A stretch of DNA of 20,832 nucleotides from contig NZ_LGEG01000009.1 of the NCBI RefSeq assembly GCF_001280125.1, forward strand, positions 1-20,832. The letters run 5' to 3'. Shown in pieces: positions 1 to 6,568 of the stretch; positions within the stretch are counted from its first letter, which is position 1, and each line of letters opens with the position of its first letter. The notes beneath the pieces were generated by a model, which had not been told where the DNA came from, did not search any database, and saw nothing but the letters and a program-made list of their open reading frames with translations. This stretch comes from Streptomyces sp. NRRL F-6492 (GTDB lineage: Bacteria > Actinomycetota > Actinomycetes > Streptomycetales > Streptomycetaceae). A program made the translations under genes and the position numbers.

Positions 1-1
1 G

Positions 2-181
2 TGGTTCAACGCCGAGAAGGGCTTCGGGTTCATCGCCCAGGACGGCGGCCCGGACGTCTTCGCCCACTACTCCAGCATCTCCGGCAACGGCTACCGCGAA
101 CTGGTCGAGGGCGAGAGCGTGACCTTCGACGTCGCGCAGGGCCAGAAGGGGCCCCAGGCCGAGAACATCGTCCGCGGCTGA
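2..181 (+). CDS. Cold-shock domain protein (CspA family), 5'-truncated
   Basis: The last 59 codons of a small single-stranded nucleic-acid-binding protein are present; the start lies left of the window. The visible protein begins [11 protein letters not shown] and contains the RNP1-like motif KGFGFI and the RNP2-like motif VFAHYS, then the acidic/Gln-rich end typical of cold-shock domains, and stops with TGA at 179-181. Family members are about 67 aa, so only a few N-terminal residues are missing. These OB-fold proteins act in the cytoplasm as RNA chaperones and are ordinary housekeeping genes in Streptomyces. It is followed by a strong stem-loop at 303-337 and appears unrelated to the biosynthetic genes downstream. 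The family call is secure from the two RNP motifs. Confidence 0.95.
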   Translation, partial: WFNAEKGFGFIAQDGGPDVFAHYSSISGNGYRELVEGESVTFDVAQGQKGPQAENIVRG

Positions 182-302
182 CGACCGCCGGCCGCGAAGG
201 ACCGGCGGGGCGCTCCACGGGGCGGTGACCGCCGATGCACGGAGGGCCGGCCGCCCCCGGTCCGGGGGCCGGGACGCCGCCCCGTCCCGCATGCGGGACG
301 AA

Positions 303-337
303 GCGGGAGGGGCCCGGTCTCGCCGGGCCCCTCCCGC
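303..337. terminator. Intrinsic-terminator-like hairpin, 15-bp perfect stem
   Basis: Arms 303-317 and 323-337 are perfectly complementary (15 bp, G/C rich) around the 5-nt loop TCTCG. It sits about 120 bases past the cold-shock stop and before the end of the convergent SRPBCC gene. There is no clear T-run, as is common in Streptomyces, so it may act in both directions. Terminator function is inferred from structure and position. Confidence 0.75.
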
Positions 338-361
338 GTTCCCCCGATCCCTCCCGCGTCC

Positions 362-392
362 CGCCGGTCCCGGGATCCTTCCGGGACCGGCG
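362..392. terminator. Second hairpin, 12-bp perfect stem
   Basis: Arms 362-373 and 381-392 pair perfectly around the 7-nt loop 374-380. It lies between the convergent cold-shock and SRPBCC genes, about 90 bases from the SRPBCC stop, and probably terminates minus-strand transcription. The rest of 182-482 holds only shorter G/C-rich inverted repeats (for example 253-269) and no convincing gene. Confidence 0.6.
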
Positions 393-482
393 TGCGGTGC
401 TTCCGCGCGTGGGGCTACCGCCCGGCGCGCGGCCGGTCGGCGGCGAGCAGGCCGCCGGGGCTCCCGCGCGGGGCGACCGCCC

Positions 483-911
483 TCAGCGGTGGCCGGCCTC
501 GTGCTCGGCCATCCGCTGGAACTCGCCCAGGTCGTAGTTGGCCAGGGTCGCGTCGAGGTTCGTCAGGGCGCCCAAGTGCTCGACGAAACCCTTGGGTTCG
601 TACTCGATCTGGAGCGTCACCCGGCTCTCCGTGTCGCTGAGCCGGTGGAAGGTGACCACCCCCGCGTGGTGGACCCCCTCCGTCGTCCGCCAGGCGATCC
701 GCTCCTGCGGCACCACTTCGGTCAGTTCGGCCACGAAGGCCTTGTCGGCGCCCGGCAGGGACACCTGCCAGGCGAACGTCCCGGCGTCGATGCGGTCGAC
801 GCGCTTGACGTGGCTGAGGAAAGTGGGCCAGCGTTCGACGTCGGCCCAGAGGGACCAGCTCACGGCCACCGGTGCCTTGATGTCGAGCGCTTCCAGCAAC
901 GAGGACGCCAC
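483..911 (-). CDS. SRPBCC (START/Bet v1-like) family protein
   Basis: A 142-aa protein with the SRPBCC (polyketide cyclase/dehydrase, Bet v1-like) pattern. It has an N-terminal beta strand and helices with a WPTFLSHVKRVDRID-type segment (after VSWSLWADVER), central strands including FAWQVSLPG and RIAWRTTEG, then VTFHRLSDTESRVTLQIEYEP and a long C-terminal helix. The fold binds hydrophobic ligands in a deep cavity; members are lipid-binding proteins, aromatase/cyclases or stress proteins, and no catalytic set can be assigned. I chose GTG at 911 because AGGAGGAGAGG sits a few bases upstream and the homologous fold starts there. An in-frame ATG at 1097 would add 62 low-complexity residues. It is divergent from the peptide operon at 1142, and a link to that operon is unproven. 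Confidence 0.85.
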   Translation of the reverse strand: MASSLLEALDIKAPVAVSWSLWADVERWPTFLSHVKRVDRIDAGTFAWQVSLPGADKAFVAELTEVVPQERIAWRTTEGVHHAGVVTFHRLSDTESRVTLQIEYEPKGFVEHLGALTNLDATLANYDLGEFQRMAEHEAGHR

Positions 912-1056
912 GGACCTCTCCTCCTCCTGTGTGAAACGACGGGTCTCTCCGTCCGTACCCCCGAAGACGCGTTTCACCGTCCCCGCTCCCGGCCCCGCCG
1001 GGGCGCCGGCCCGACGACGGATGTCGAGCTTCGGTGACGGCCGTGCGGTTGCGTCT

Positions 1057-1066
1057 ATACGCGTAT
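1057..1066. promoter_or_regulatory. 10-bp palindrome in a divergent intergenic region
   Basis: ATACGCGTAT is a perfect palindrome in one of the few A/T-containing stretches between the divergent SRPBCC (start 911) and peptide (start 1142) genes. It could be a repressor or activator site for either gene. I see no confident -10/-35 pair. A weak CCCG/CGGG hairpin (1102-1115) also lies just before the peptide gene ribosome binding site. Confidence 0.3.
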
Positions 1067-1141
1067 GGCGTTCTACTGGAAGGGAAATTCCACCCAAAAG
1101 TCCCGTTTTGTCGGGTTAAGTTTGTGGAAAGGGATGGTGAC

Positions 1142-1327
1142 ATGGCTTCCACCGAGCGGATCGTTCACGACACCACGTGGAACGACATCGACATCGAAGA
1201 GGCCCTGAACCCGTGCGAGCCGGGCGGCACGGCCCGTGACACCAGGGAGTGCGCGGCGCTCGCGCTCGCGGGCGGCCAGTACGGCCTCCTGCTGTCGCCG
1301 CCGACGCCCCGCCCCAAGAAGGGCTGA
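1142..1327 (+). CDS. Small 61-aa peptide heading a five-gene operon; possible precursor peptide
   Basis: ATG at 1142 follows GGAAAGGGATGGTGAC, which offers purine-rich ribosome-binding sequence; the reading frame is open further upstream but without a better start. The 61-aa product has an acidic, hydrophilic first half (MASTERIVHD, then TTWNDIDIEEALNP), two cysteines (C25, C37), a small/hydrophobic stretch ALALAGGQYGLLLS and a Pro/Lys-rich tail ending PRPKKG. There is no signal peptide or membrane helix. The acidic N-terminal part followed by a distinct C-terminal part resembles a leader/core layout of ribosomally made, modified peptides, but no known RiPP class motif is recognised. Its stop overlaps the next start (TGATG), so it is translationally coupled to the unknown 282-aa protein. 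It could instead be a small partner protein. Confidence 0.8.
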   Translation: MASTERIVHDTTWNDIDIEEALNPCEPGGTARDTRECAALALAGGQYGLLLSPPTPRPKKG

Positions 1328-2175
1328 TGGAGCGGTCAGAGGCGGCTGCCCGTGTGGCGGAAGCGGTCCATGACCTCGCCTCGGACGTGGTCTCCGCCCT
1401 CAAGGGCGGGGACCACTCCTCTGCCCGGGGCGGGCCGGCCGGCACCGAGGGCGACGGCCCGTGGCTCGCGGCCGTGCGCATGCTCGGACCGGACCTCCTG
1501 CTCCCCGCCCTCGTCCACGGCAGGCCGCCGCATCCGCAGGACGTCGCCGCGTGCCGACGGGCCGCCGACACCTTCCCGCCCCGCGCCGACTCCTCCCCGG
1601 TCACCGTCTGGAGCCACTGGGCCCTGACCCGGATGTCGGACCACTCCGACGCCCGGGACGCCGCCCCGCTGTCCGCCGCCTCCGGAGCGTCCGCGGCCCT
1701 CGCGGGGGACCACGGTCCCACGGGGGAGCACGGCCCCGACCGCGCCGACGGGTCCGCCGGGGCGCGGGCCGCGTGGCCGGCCACCGTCCCCTGGCAGCAG
1801 CTGACGCACCAGCTCGCGCTCCTCGCCCCGCTCGCCGTCCCCGGCGACACGGCGACGGCCGCGACCCACGGGCACACCGTGCTCGCGCGGTCCGCCGTCG
1901 CACGGGCCGCCCGGGAGCGACCCGTCGACCTCGCGCGCGGCTTCGTCCGGGCGGTGCGCCGACGGGACTGGCTCCAGGCCGCCGCCGCGGGCCGCTGGCT
2001 GGCGGTCGTCGACGACGTGCCGAAGACCCTGGGCCTGGACGCCGGCCTGGACTTCGTCCTGCTGATGGGCGGCTCCGACCCCCGGGTGGACCTGCACGTG
2101 CACGCCGCGCAGCACTTCCGCGCGATCCGGTCGGCACGCGCCGGGCGGGAGGACGGCACGGGGGTGCGGGCATGA
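1327..2175 (+). CDS. Unrecognised 282-aa protein of the peptide operon
   Basis: I do not recognise this protein. It has strong codon bias and is coupled at both ends (TGATG with the peptide gene, ATGA with the next gene). The N-terminal ~100 residues are probably helical (AEAVHDLASDVVSAL; WLAAVRMLGPDLLLPAL). Residues ~103-150 form a Gly/Ala/Asp/His-rich, probably disordered linker. Residues ~155-270 are helical again, with ARGFVRAVRRRDWLQAAAAG, a segment LDFVLLMGGSDPRVDLHVHA and a basic C terminus. There is no signal peptide, transmembrane helix, nucleotide-binding loop or metal-binding signature; it has one cysteine (C76). Its position between the peptide and the DUF6895-like pair suggests a role with them, perhaps as an adaptor or a divergent family member. 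That is inference only. Confidence 0.85.
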   Translation: MERSEAAARVAEAVHDLASDVVSALKGGDHSSARGGPAGTEGDGPWLAAVRMLGPDLLLPALVHGRPPHPQDVAACRRAADTFPPRADSSPVTVWSHWALTRMSDHSDARDAAPLSAASGASAALAGDHGPTGEHGPDRADGSAGARAAWPATVPWQQLTHQLALLAPLAVPGDTATAATHGHTVLARSAVARAARERPVDLARGFVRAVRRRDWLQAAAAGRWLAVVDDVPKTLGLDAGLDFVLLMGGSDPRVDLHVHAAQHFRAIRSARAGREDGTGVRA

Positions 2176-3266
2176 CGGCGGCGGTGCCGGACCGGGGTCT
2201 CGGCGCGCAGACGGCCGAACCGGTCGGCGCGGAGCCCCGGCCGCCCGTCGGCGACACCGCGTGGCCCCTCGTCGACGGCGTCTCGCGCCCCACCGCGGCC
2301 CCGCGGGTCGTGGAGGTGGCACGCACCGCCCTGGACTGGGTGTACGACCACCGCGCGTGCTTCGCGCTGCCCGAGGACGTGCTGGCGCCCGACGTGCTCG
2401 TCGACCGCACCTGGAAACCGCTCGGCGAGCTCGCCCAGCTCGGCGACGGCATCCGCCGCCACACCACCTCCGGCCCGGCCCGCCGACGCGCCGCCGAACT
2501 CCTGGAGTTCGCCTGGGAGCAGACGCGCGGGGGCTCCCTGTTCCTCGACCAGCTGCGTGCGGAACCGATGTCCACCTACCCGCTGGAGATCTACGCGGCC
2601 TTCCGGTCGGCGGGCTTCCGGCACCCCGCCTTCGAGGAACTGGCCCGCGCGCTGGCCCGTACCCGCAGCTGGGCGCACACGGAGCAGGACCCGACCCGCC
2701 GCCTGGGCATCCTCAACGCCGAGCACCGCACCGGCCTGCCCCTGCACGCCGCGCCGCTCACCGCCCTGCAGCGCACCTGGCTGGGCAGCCTGCCCGAGCC
2801 GTGGATGTTCGAACGCTCCTCCGGCTACGCCCTCACCCACGTCGTCTTCCACCTCACCGACTGGGGCAACGCGCCGCACCGCATGCCGCGCCGGCTCGCG
2901 CGCTACCTCCACCACTGGCTGCCCGCCTGGCTGGACTCGTGCCTGGAGGAGGAACTCTGGGACCTCGCGGGGGAGTTGCTGGCCGTGGCGGCCAGCCTCC
3001 CCACCCCCGTCCCGGCGCGGATCGTGGAGCCCGCGTGGACACGGCTCGCGGCCGCCCAGGACGCGGCGGGCGGACTGTGCGAGGTCGGCCCGAGCCGCCG
3101 CGACGGCGCCGCCGGGCCGGGCTTCTTCGACTGCTACCACTCGACGCTGGTGGCCGCCTACGCGGCGACCCTCACCGCCGCCCGTCTGTACGAGGTTCCC
3201 CCCGTGTCCCTCACCGCCACGGTCCTTCCGGGCCCCGAGACCGCGCCGCCGGGTGATGTCCCATGA
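2172..3266 (+). CDS. DUF6895-like protein, copy A (364 aa)
   Basis: A helical protein clearly paralogous to the next gene. Shared landmarks in order are ALDWVYDHR (~res 53-61), RRLGILN, PEPWMFE, THVVFHLTDWG (res 222-232), HHWLPAWLDSCLE, WDLAGELL (263-270) and FFDCYHSTLVAAYAATLTAARL (~318-339). From memory this resembles the uncharacterised family DUF6895; the name should be checked, and no reaction is known to me. The repeated helix pairs and the conserved W, H and D residues of the FHLTDWG and YHSTLV motifs suggest an all-alpha, possibly toroidal fold with a polar site. Residues 1-45 are a disordered Pro/Ala-rich extension. The start is the ATG of an ATGA overlap. It is probably cytosolic, as no signal peptide is visible. 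Confidence 0.85.
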   Translation: MTAAVPDRGLGAQTAEPVGAEPRPPVGDTAWPLVDGVSRPTAAPRVVEVARTALDWVYDHRACFALPEDVLAPDVLVDRTWKPLGELAQLGDGIRRHTTSGPARRRAAELLEFAWEQTRGGSLFLDQLRAEPMSTYPLEIYAAFRSAGFRHPAFEELARALARTRSWAHTEQDPTRRLGILNAEHRTGLPLHAAPLTALQRTWLGSLPEPWMFERSSGYALTHVVFHLTDWGNAPHRMPRRLARYLHHWLPAWLDSCLEEELWDLAGELLAVAASLPTPVPARIVEPAWTRLAAAQDAAGGLCEVGPSRRDGAAGPGFFDCYHSTLVAAYAATLTAARLYEVPPVSLTATVLPGPETAPPGDVP

Positions 3267-4261
3267 CCGCAGACCAGCCGCCCGCGCCCTCCGGCCCCTC
3301 CGCGCAGGACGGACCGGACGCCGTGGACGCCGCGCTCTTCCACCGCATCGGCCTGCGGGCCATGGAGTGGCTGTACGAGCACCGGGAGGGTTTCCGCCTG
3401 GAGCCGGACGCCGACCCCGAGACGGGCTTCCTCGACCGCTTCAAACCCGTCGGGGAGGTCGCCATGATCTGCAAGGTCCTCTTCCGCGAGGGCGTCGCGG
3501 GCTCCCACCAGGTCGACCTGGCCCGCCGGCTCCTGGACCACCTGTGGCGCGACGTCCTCGACGGCGGCCGGATGCTGGAGGAGGGCCAGCGCCGCGAGCC
3601 GATCTCCCCCGTCCCGTTCGACGTCTACCTGCCGTTCTGGGAGATGGGCTACCGCCAGCCGCACGTCGACCGCGCGGTCCGGCTCAACCAGCGCCTCGAC
3701 AGCTGGTCGGCGATGGAGATGAGGCCGGTGCGGCGCCTGGGCCTGAGCGCCTTCGAGCAGCGCTTCGGACTGACCCCGCGCATCCCGGTGGAGGAGGCCG
3801 CGGCGCGCACCTGGCTGGCCCGCGCGCCGGAGCCGTGGACGGTCGAGGGATACGCCGCCTACGACGTCACCCACACCGTCTTCCACCTCACGGACTGGGG
3901 CGCGCGCCCCGCCGACCTGCCGCCCGCCACCGCCGACTACCTCGCCACCTGGCTCCCCGTGTGGCTGGACGACTGGCTGGACCTGCGACGCTGGGACCTG
4001 CTCGGCGAACTCCTCGTCGTCGACGCCTGCCTGGAGCGCCCCACGCTGGACGCCCGTGCCTGGCGCGGCTTCGCCGCCGCGCAGCAGCCCGACGGCGCCA
4101 TGCCGGCCGTACGGGGCATGCCGGAGGAGAGCGACGAGGACGCGGTGTTCGACATGGTGTACCACCCCACCGTCGTCGCCGCCTTCGCCGCCACCCTGGC
4201 CACCTCCCGCGCCTTCTCCCGCCTGGTGGGCGCGCGGCCCTCCCCGGGAGCGACGACGTGA
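3263..4261 (+). CDS. DUF6895-like protein, copy B (332 aa)
   Basis: Paralog of the preceding gene, overlapping it by ATGA and overlapping the hydrolase gene by GTGA. Matching landmarks are RAMEWLYEHREGF (~res 32-44), REPISPVPFDVYLPFWEMGY, RRLGLSAFEQRFGL, PEPWTVE, THTVFHLTDWG (res 203-213), TWLPVWLDDWLD, WDLLGELL and VFDMVYHPTVVAAFAATLATSRAF (~295-318). Identity with copy A is concentrated in these motifs and low between them, so the pair is an old duplication. Tandem, translationally coupled copies suggest a heterodimer or two steps on the same substrate. No known catalytic signature is recognised. Confidence 0.85.
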   Translation: MTADQPPAPSGPSAQDGPDAVDAALFHRIGLRAMEWLYEHREGFRLEPDADPETGFLDRFKPVGEVAMICKVLFREGVAGSHQVDLARRLLDHLWRDVLDGGRMLEEGQRREPISPVPFDVYLPFWEMGYRQPHVDRAVRLNQRLDSWSAMEMRPVRRLGLSAFEQRFGLTPRIPVEEAAARTWLARAPEPWTVEGYAAYDVTHTVFHLTDWGARPADLPPATADYLATWLPVWLDDWLDLRRWDLLGELLVVDACLERPTLDARAWRGFAAAQQPDGAMPAVRGMPEESDEDAVFDMVYHPTVVAAFAATLATSRAFSRLVGARPSPGATT

Positions 4262-5352
4262 AGCCGTACACGGACGAACCGGACCCCGCGGACGGCGGGG
4301 GCGAGACGCCGGTGCGGGCCGCCGCCGACCCGCCCGGAGCGGGGACGACCGCGCCCCTGGCCGACCGGCTGGCCGCCGCCGTCGCGTCCGTCGACGCCCC
4401 CGACGTCGTCTTCGCCGCCTCCGTACGGGGCCGCAGGACGCTGCGTAGCGGCGGCGGGTCCGACGCGACGGCCACCGGCCGCCAGGAACTGCGCTACGAG
4501 ATCGGCTCGGCGTCCAAGGCCTTCGCCGGCCTGCTCCTGGCCCGCCTCGCCGCCTCCGGACACGTGCCCCTCGGACAGCCGGCGAACACCGCGCTGTTCC
4601 CGGACCGGCCGCCCGGCCGCGATCCCGTCACCCTCCACCACCTGATCACGCACACCTCCGGCCTGCCCGGCCTGCCCCGCGACCTCTACGCACGGGCGCT
4701 GCCGCGCCGGAACACCAACCCCTACGCCGGATACGACGCCCGGCGCGTCGTCGAGGCGTTCGCCCGCGCCCGCCCCCGCCGCCCCGGCACCCGCTGGCGC
4801 TACTCGAACTTCGGCGTGGCCGTCCTGGGCCACGCCCTCGCGGCCCGTACCGCGACGCCGTGGGACGTCCTGCTGCACGAGCACGTCCTGGACCCGCTCG
4901 GCCTGTCCGGCACCGCCCTGCGGCCCGGCGCCGGGGGCGGGCGGGACGCGACCGGCCACGCCAAGGACGGCACCACGCCCCTGCCGCCCCTGGACATCGC
5001 GGGCTTCGCCGCGGCGGGGGCCGTGCGCGCCACCCCGCACGACCTGCTCGCCTTCCTGGAGGCCCACCTGGAGCCCGACGGGCCACTGGCGGACGCCCTG
5101 CGCGAGGTGCGCCGACCGGTACTGAGCCACGGCCGCGGGGAACGCCGCCAGACCCACACGCTGACCTGGTTCCAGCGGCCGACCCCGCACGGACCGGCCT
5201 TCTTCCACTGCGGGGCCACTCCCGGACAGCAGGCGTTCCTCGGTTTCCAGCCGGCCACGGGCTTCGCCCTGGCCGCGGTCGCCACCCGCCGGTACCGCCC
5301 CGCCGACCCCTTCTCCGCCGAGGCCCTCACCCTCCTGTGCGAGGGCCCGTAG
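4258..5352 (+). CDS. Beta-lactamase-fold serine hydrolase (class C / PBP-like), cytoplasmic
   Basis: 364 aa with the active-site motifs of the serine beta-lactamase/DD-peptidase superfamily: SASK (Ser84, Lys87), YSN (182-184) and HCG (317-319, in place of KTG), plus the family segment HTSGLPGLP (~132-140). Members include class C beta-lactamases, esterases, D-amino-acid amidases/peptidases, and the PBP-type thioesterases that cyclise some nonribosomal peptides in trans. There is no signal peptide or membrane anchor, which argues against cell-wall or antibiotic-defence roles and for an intracellular peptide or ester substrate. Start GTG 4258 overlaps the previous stop. As the last gene of the peptide operon it may cleave, cyclise or acyl-transfer its peptide or a small molecule. 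It converges on the regulator gene with a 14-base gap. Confidence 0.9.
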   Translation: MKPYTDEPDPADGGGETPVRAAADPPGAGTTAPLADRLAAAVASVDAPDVVFAASVRGRRTLRSGGGSDATATGRQELRYEIGSASKAFAGLLLARLAASGHVPLGQPANTALFPDRPPGRDPVTLHHLITHTSGLPGLPRDLYARALPRRNTNPYAGYDARRVVEAFARARPRRPGTRWRYSNFGVAVLGHALAARTATPWDVLLHEHVLDPLGLSGTALRPGAGGGRDATGHAKDGTTPLPPLDIAGFAAAGAVRATPHDLLAFLEAHLEPDGPLADALREVRRPVLSHGRGERRQTHTLTWFQRPTPHGPAFFHCGATPGQQAFLGFQPATGFALAAVATRRYRPADPFSAEALTLLCEGP

Positions 5353-5366
5353 CCACCACCGGTCCG

Positions 5367-6419
5367 TCACCCGCCGATGCCGCCCGGCGGGGCCTCCCCG
5401 GTGGTGTCCAGGAGGTTCCCGGCCCGTGTCAGATAGCCCGCCTGGAAGCGGCTCTCGGCGCCCAGCAGGTCGAAGAGGTCGGCGATGTACTTGCGGCAGG
5501 TGCGCAGGGAGACGCCGAGCCGGCGGGCGATCATCTCGTCCCGCAGGCCCTGGCTGAGCATGGTGAGGATGGCCAGTTTGATGTCCTCGCGGACCTCTCC
5601 GTCGGGCAGGGCCGGGCTGTAGGGGCTGCCCATCTGCCAGTTGCGGTCGAAGGCCGCGCACAGGAACGCCACGGTGGAGGGGTCGCGGATCACCGCGGCC
5701 CCTCCCTTCACCTGGGCGTGGGGCAGGAACACCACCTGGCGGTCGAAGGCGATCATCCGCCCGAACAGCTCGGTGAGCGTGCGCACGTGGGCACCGGCCG
5801 CCGTGGCGCGCTCCACGTACTCCTGGGTGGGCGCGTGGTGGCGCGCGGTGTGCTGGTAGAGCGTGCGCATCCGGATGCCGCGCTCGATCATCGCCAGGTC
5901 GCGGACGATCGACTGCTCCAGTTCGGCCGCCGGCCGGCCGCCGCCGGGCTGAGAGGTCATCACTTCGAGGCGGCAGCCGCTGCTGGCCTCCTCCAGGAGT
6001 TCGATGACCTCGCCGAGGGACTCCACCAGTTCCAGGGGCACCGTACGGACGCCGTCGCGGGCCCCTGAGGCGTACAGCGCGTTGAGCGAGTCGACGGTGT
6101 CCCAGAGGGTGAAGATCCCGGCCAGGCCCCGTCGGAAGCGGGACTCGGCGGCCGCCACCTCCGCACTGGCCGCCTGCGGGTCCATCGGTCTCCACGCGCC
6201 GGGCGGCCCGTCGGCCACGCCGCCGACGGGTCTGATCAGCGGTACGGCAGACAGCAGTTCCACCGCGCGCGCGACCCTCTCCGGGGAGAGCCCGAGACCG
6301 ACGGCGGCGTCCGGGACCACCAGCGTGCCGTGGTCGACGGCCCACCCGTAGACCTGGATGTCCTCGGCCCGGAGGGTTTCCAGCCGGGCCATGATGTCCG
6401 CTTTTTGCGCGTTAGTCAC
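5367..6419 (-). CDS. LuxR-type HTH transcriptional regulator
   Basis: 350 aa from GTG 6419. A C-terminal LuxR/GerE-like helix-turn-helix lies at about residues 280-335 (REDIKLAILTMLSQGLRDEMIARRLGVS, then LRTCRKYIADLFDLLGAESRFQAG, with some consensus positions changed). Residues ~10-65 look like a TrmB-type winged helix (EDIQVYGWAVDHGTLVVPDAAV). The middle ~100-265 is an uncharacterised sensor-like region. There is no receiver or ATPase domain, so it is probably controlled by ligand or peptide binding rather than by phosphorylation. GTG 6419 is preceded by GGCAGGCAAGA; a Met nine codons in lacks a good binding site, and an ATG at 6545 would run across the intergenic operator-like palindromes. 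It is divergent from the exported peptide gene and upstream of the NRPS operon, so it is a likely cluster regulator. Confidence 0.88.
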   Translation of the reverse strand: MTNAQKADIMARLETLRAEDIQVYGWAVDHGTLVVPDAAVGLGLSPERVARAVELLSAVPLIRPVGGVADGPPGAWRPMDPQAASAEVAAAESRFRRGLAGIFTLWDTVDSLNALYASGARDGVRTVPLELVESLGEVIELLEEASSGCRLEVMTSQPGGGRPAAELEQSIVRDLAMIERGIRMRTLYQHTARHHAPTQEYVERATAAGAHVRTLTELFGRMIAFDRQVVFLPHAQVKGGAAVIRDPSTVAFLCAAFDRNWQMGSPYSPALPDGEVREDIKLAILTMLSQGLRDEMIARRLGVSLRTCRKYIADLFDLLGAESRFQAGYLTRAGNLLDTTGEAPPGGIGG

Positions 6420-6426
6420 TCTTGCC

Positions 6427-6459
6427 TGCCCTGCATCTTGGTGTAGGGCATCATGATGC
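6427..6459. promoter_or_regulatory. Operator-like inverted repeats in the regulator/peptide divergent region
   Basis: Two overlapping symmetric elements lie directly upstream of the regulator start: TGCCCT (6427-6432) with AGGGCA (6445-6450), separated by 12 bases, and a perfect 12-bp palindrome GCATCATGATGC at 6448-6459. Such symmetry, absent from the flanking 100 bases, fits a dimeric-regulator site controlling the regulator and/or the divergent peptide gene. Function is inferred. Confidence 0.45.
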
Positions 6460-6552
6460 GGCCTTCCGGACTGGACCACGAGCCCCCCGAATGAAGAAAC
6501 TTGAGGAGTGACGGAACGGCCGTCGAGCCGGTTTCCGAAATTCACTCATCTC

Positions 6553-6567
6553 GTTGCGGGGGGCAAC
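6553..6567 (+). promoter_or_regulatory. Hairpin presenting or masking the ribosome binding site of the exported peptide gene
   Basis: GTTGC (6553-6557) pairs with GCAAC (6563-6567) around a GGGGG loop. The G-run is the only Shine-Dalgarno-like sequence before ATG 6569, so translation may depend on this stem opening. The stem is only 5 bp and could be coincidental. Confidence 0.3.
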
Positions 6568-6568
6568 C

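Noticed and set aside
912..1097. N-terminal extension of the SRPBCC protein to ATG 1097
   Set aside because: The added 62 residues are low-complexity and outside the fold; GTG 911 has a far better ribosome binding site.
4258..5352. Reading the beta-lactamase-fold gene as an antibiotic-resistance or cell-wall enzyme
   Set aside because: No signal peptide or anchor, HCG in place of KTG, and translational coupling to an unknown peptide operon point to an intracellular role.
3937..6345. Long minus-strand open frame across the hydrolase and regulator
   Set aside because: Out of frame with the recognisable regulator, low-complexity product, and overlaps the well-supported hydrolase on the other strand.
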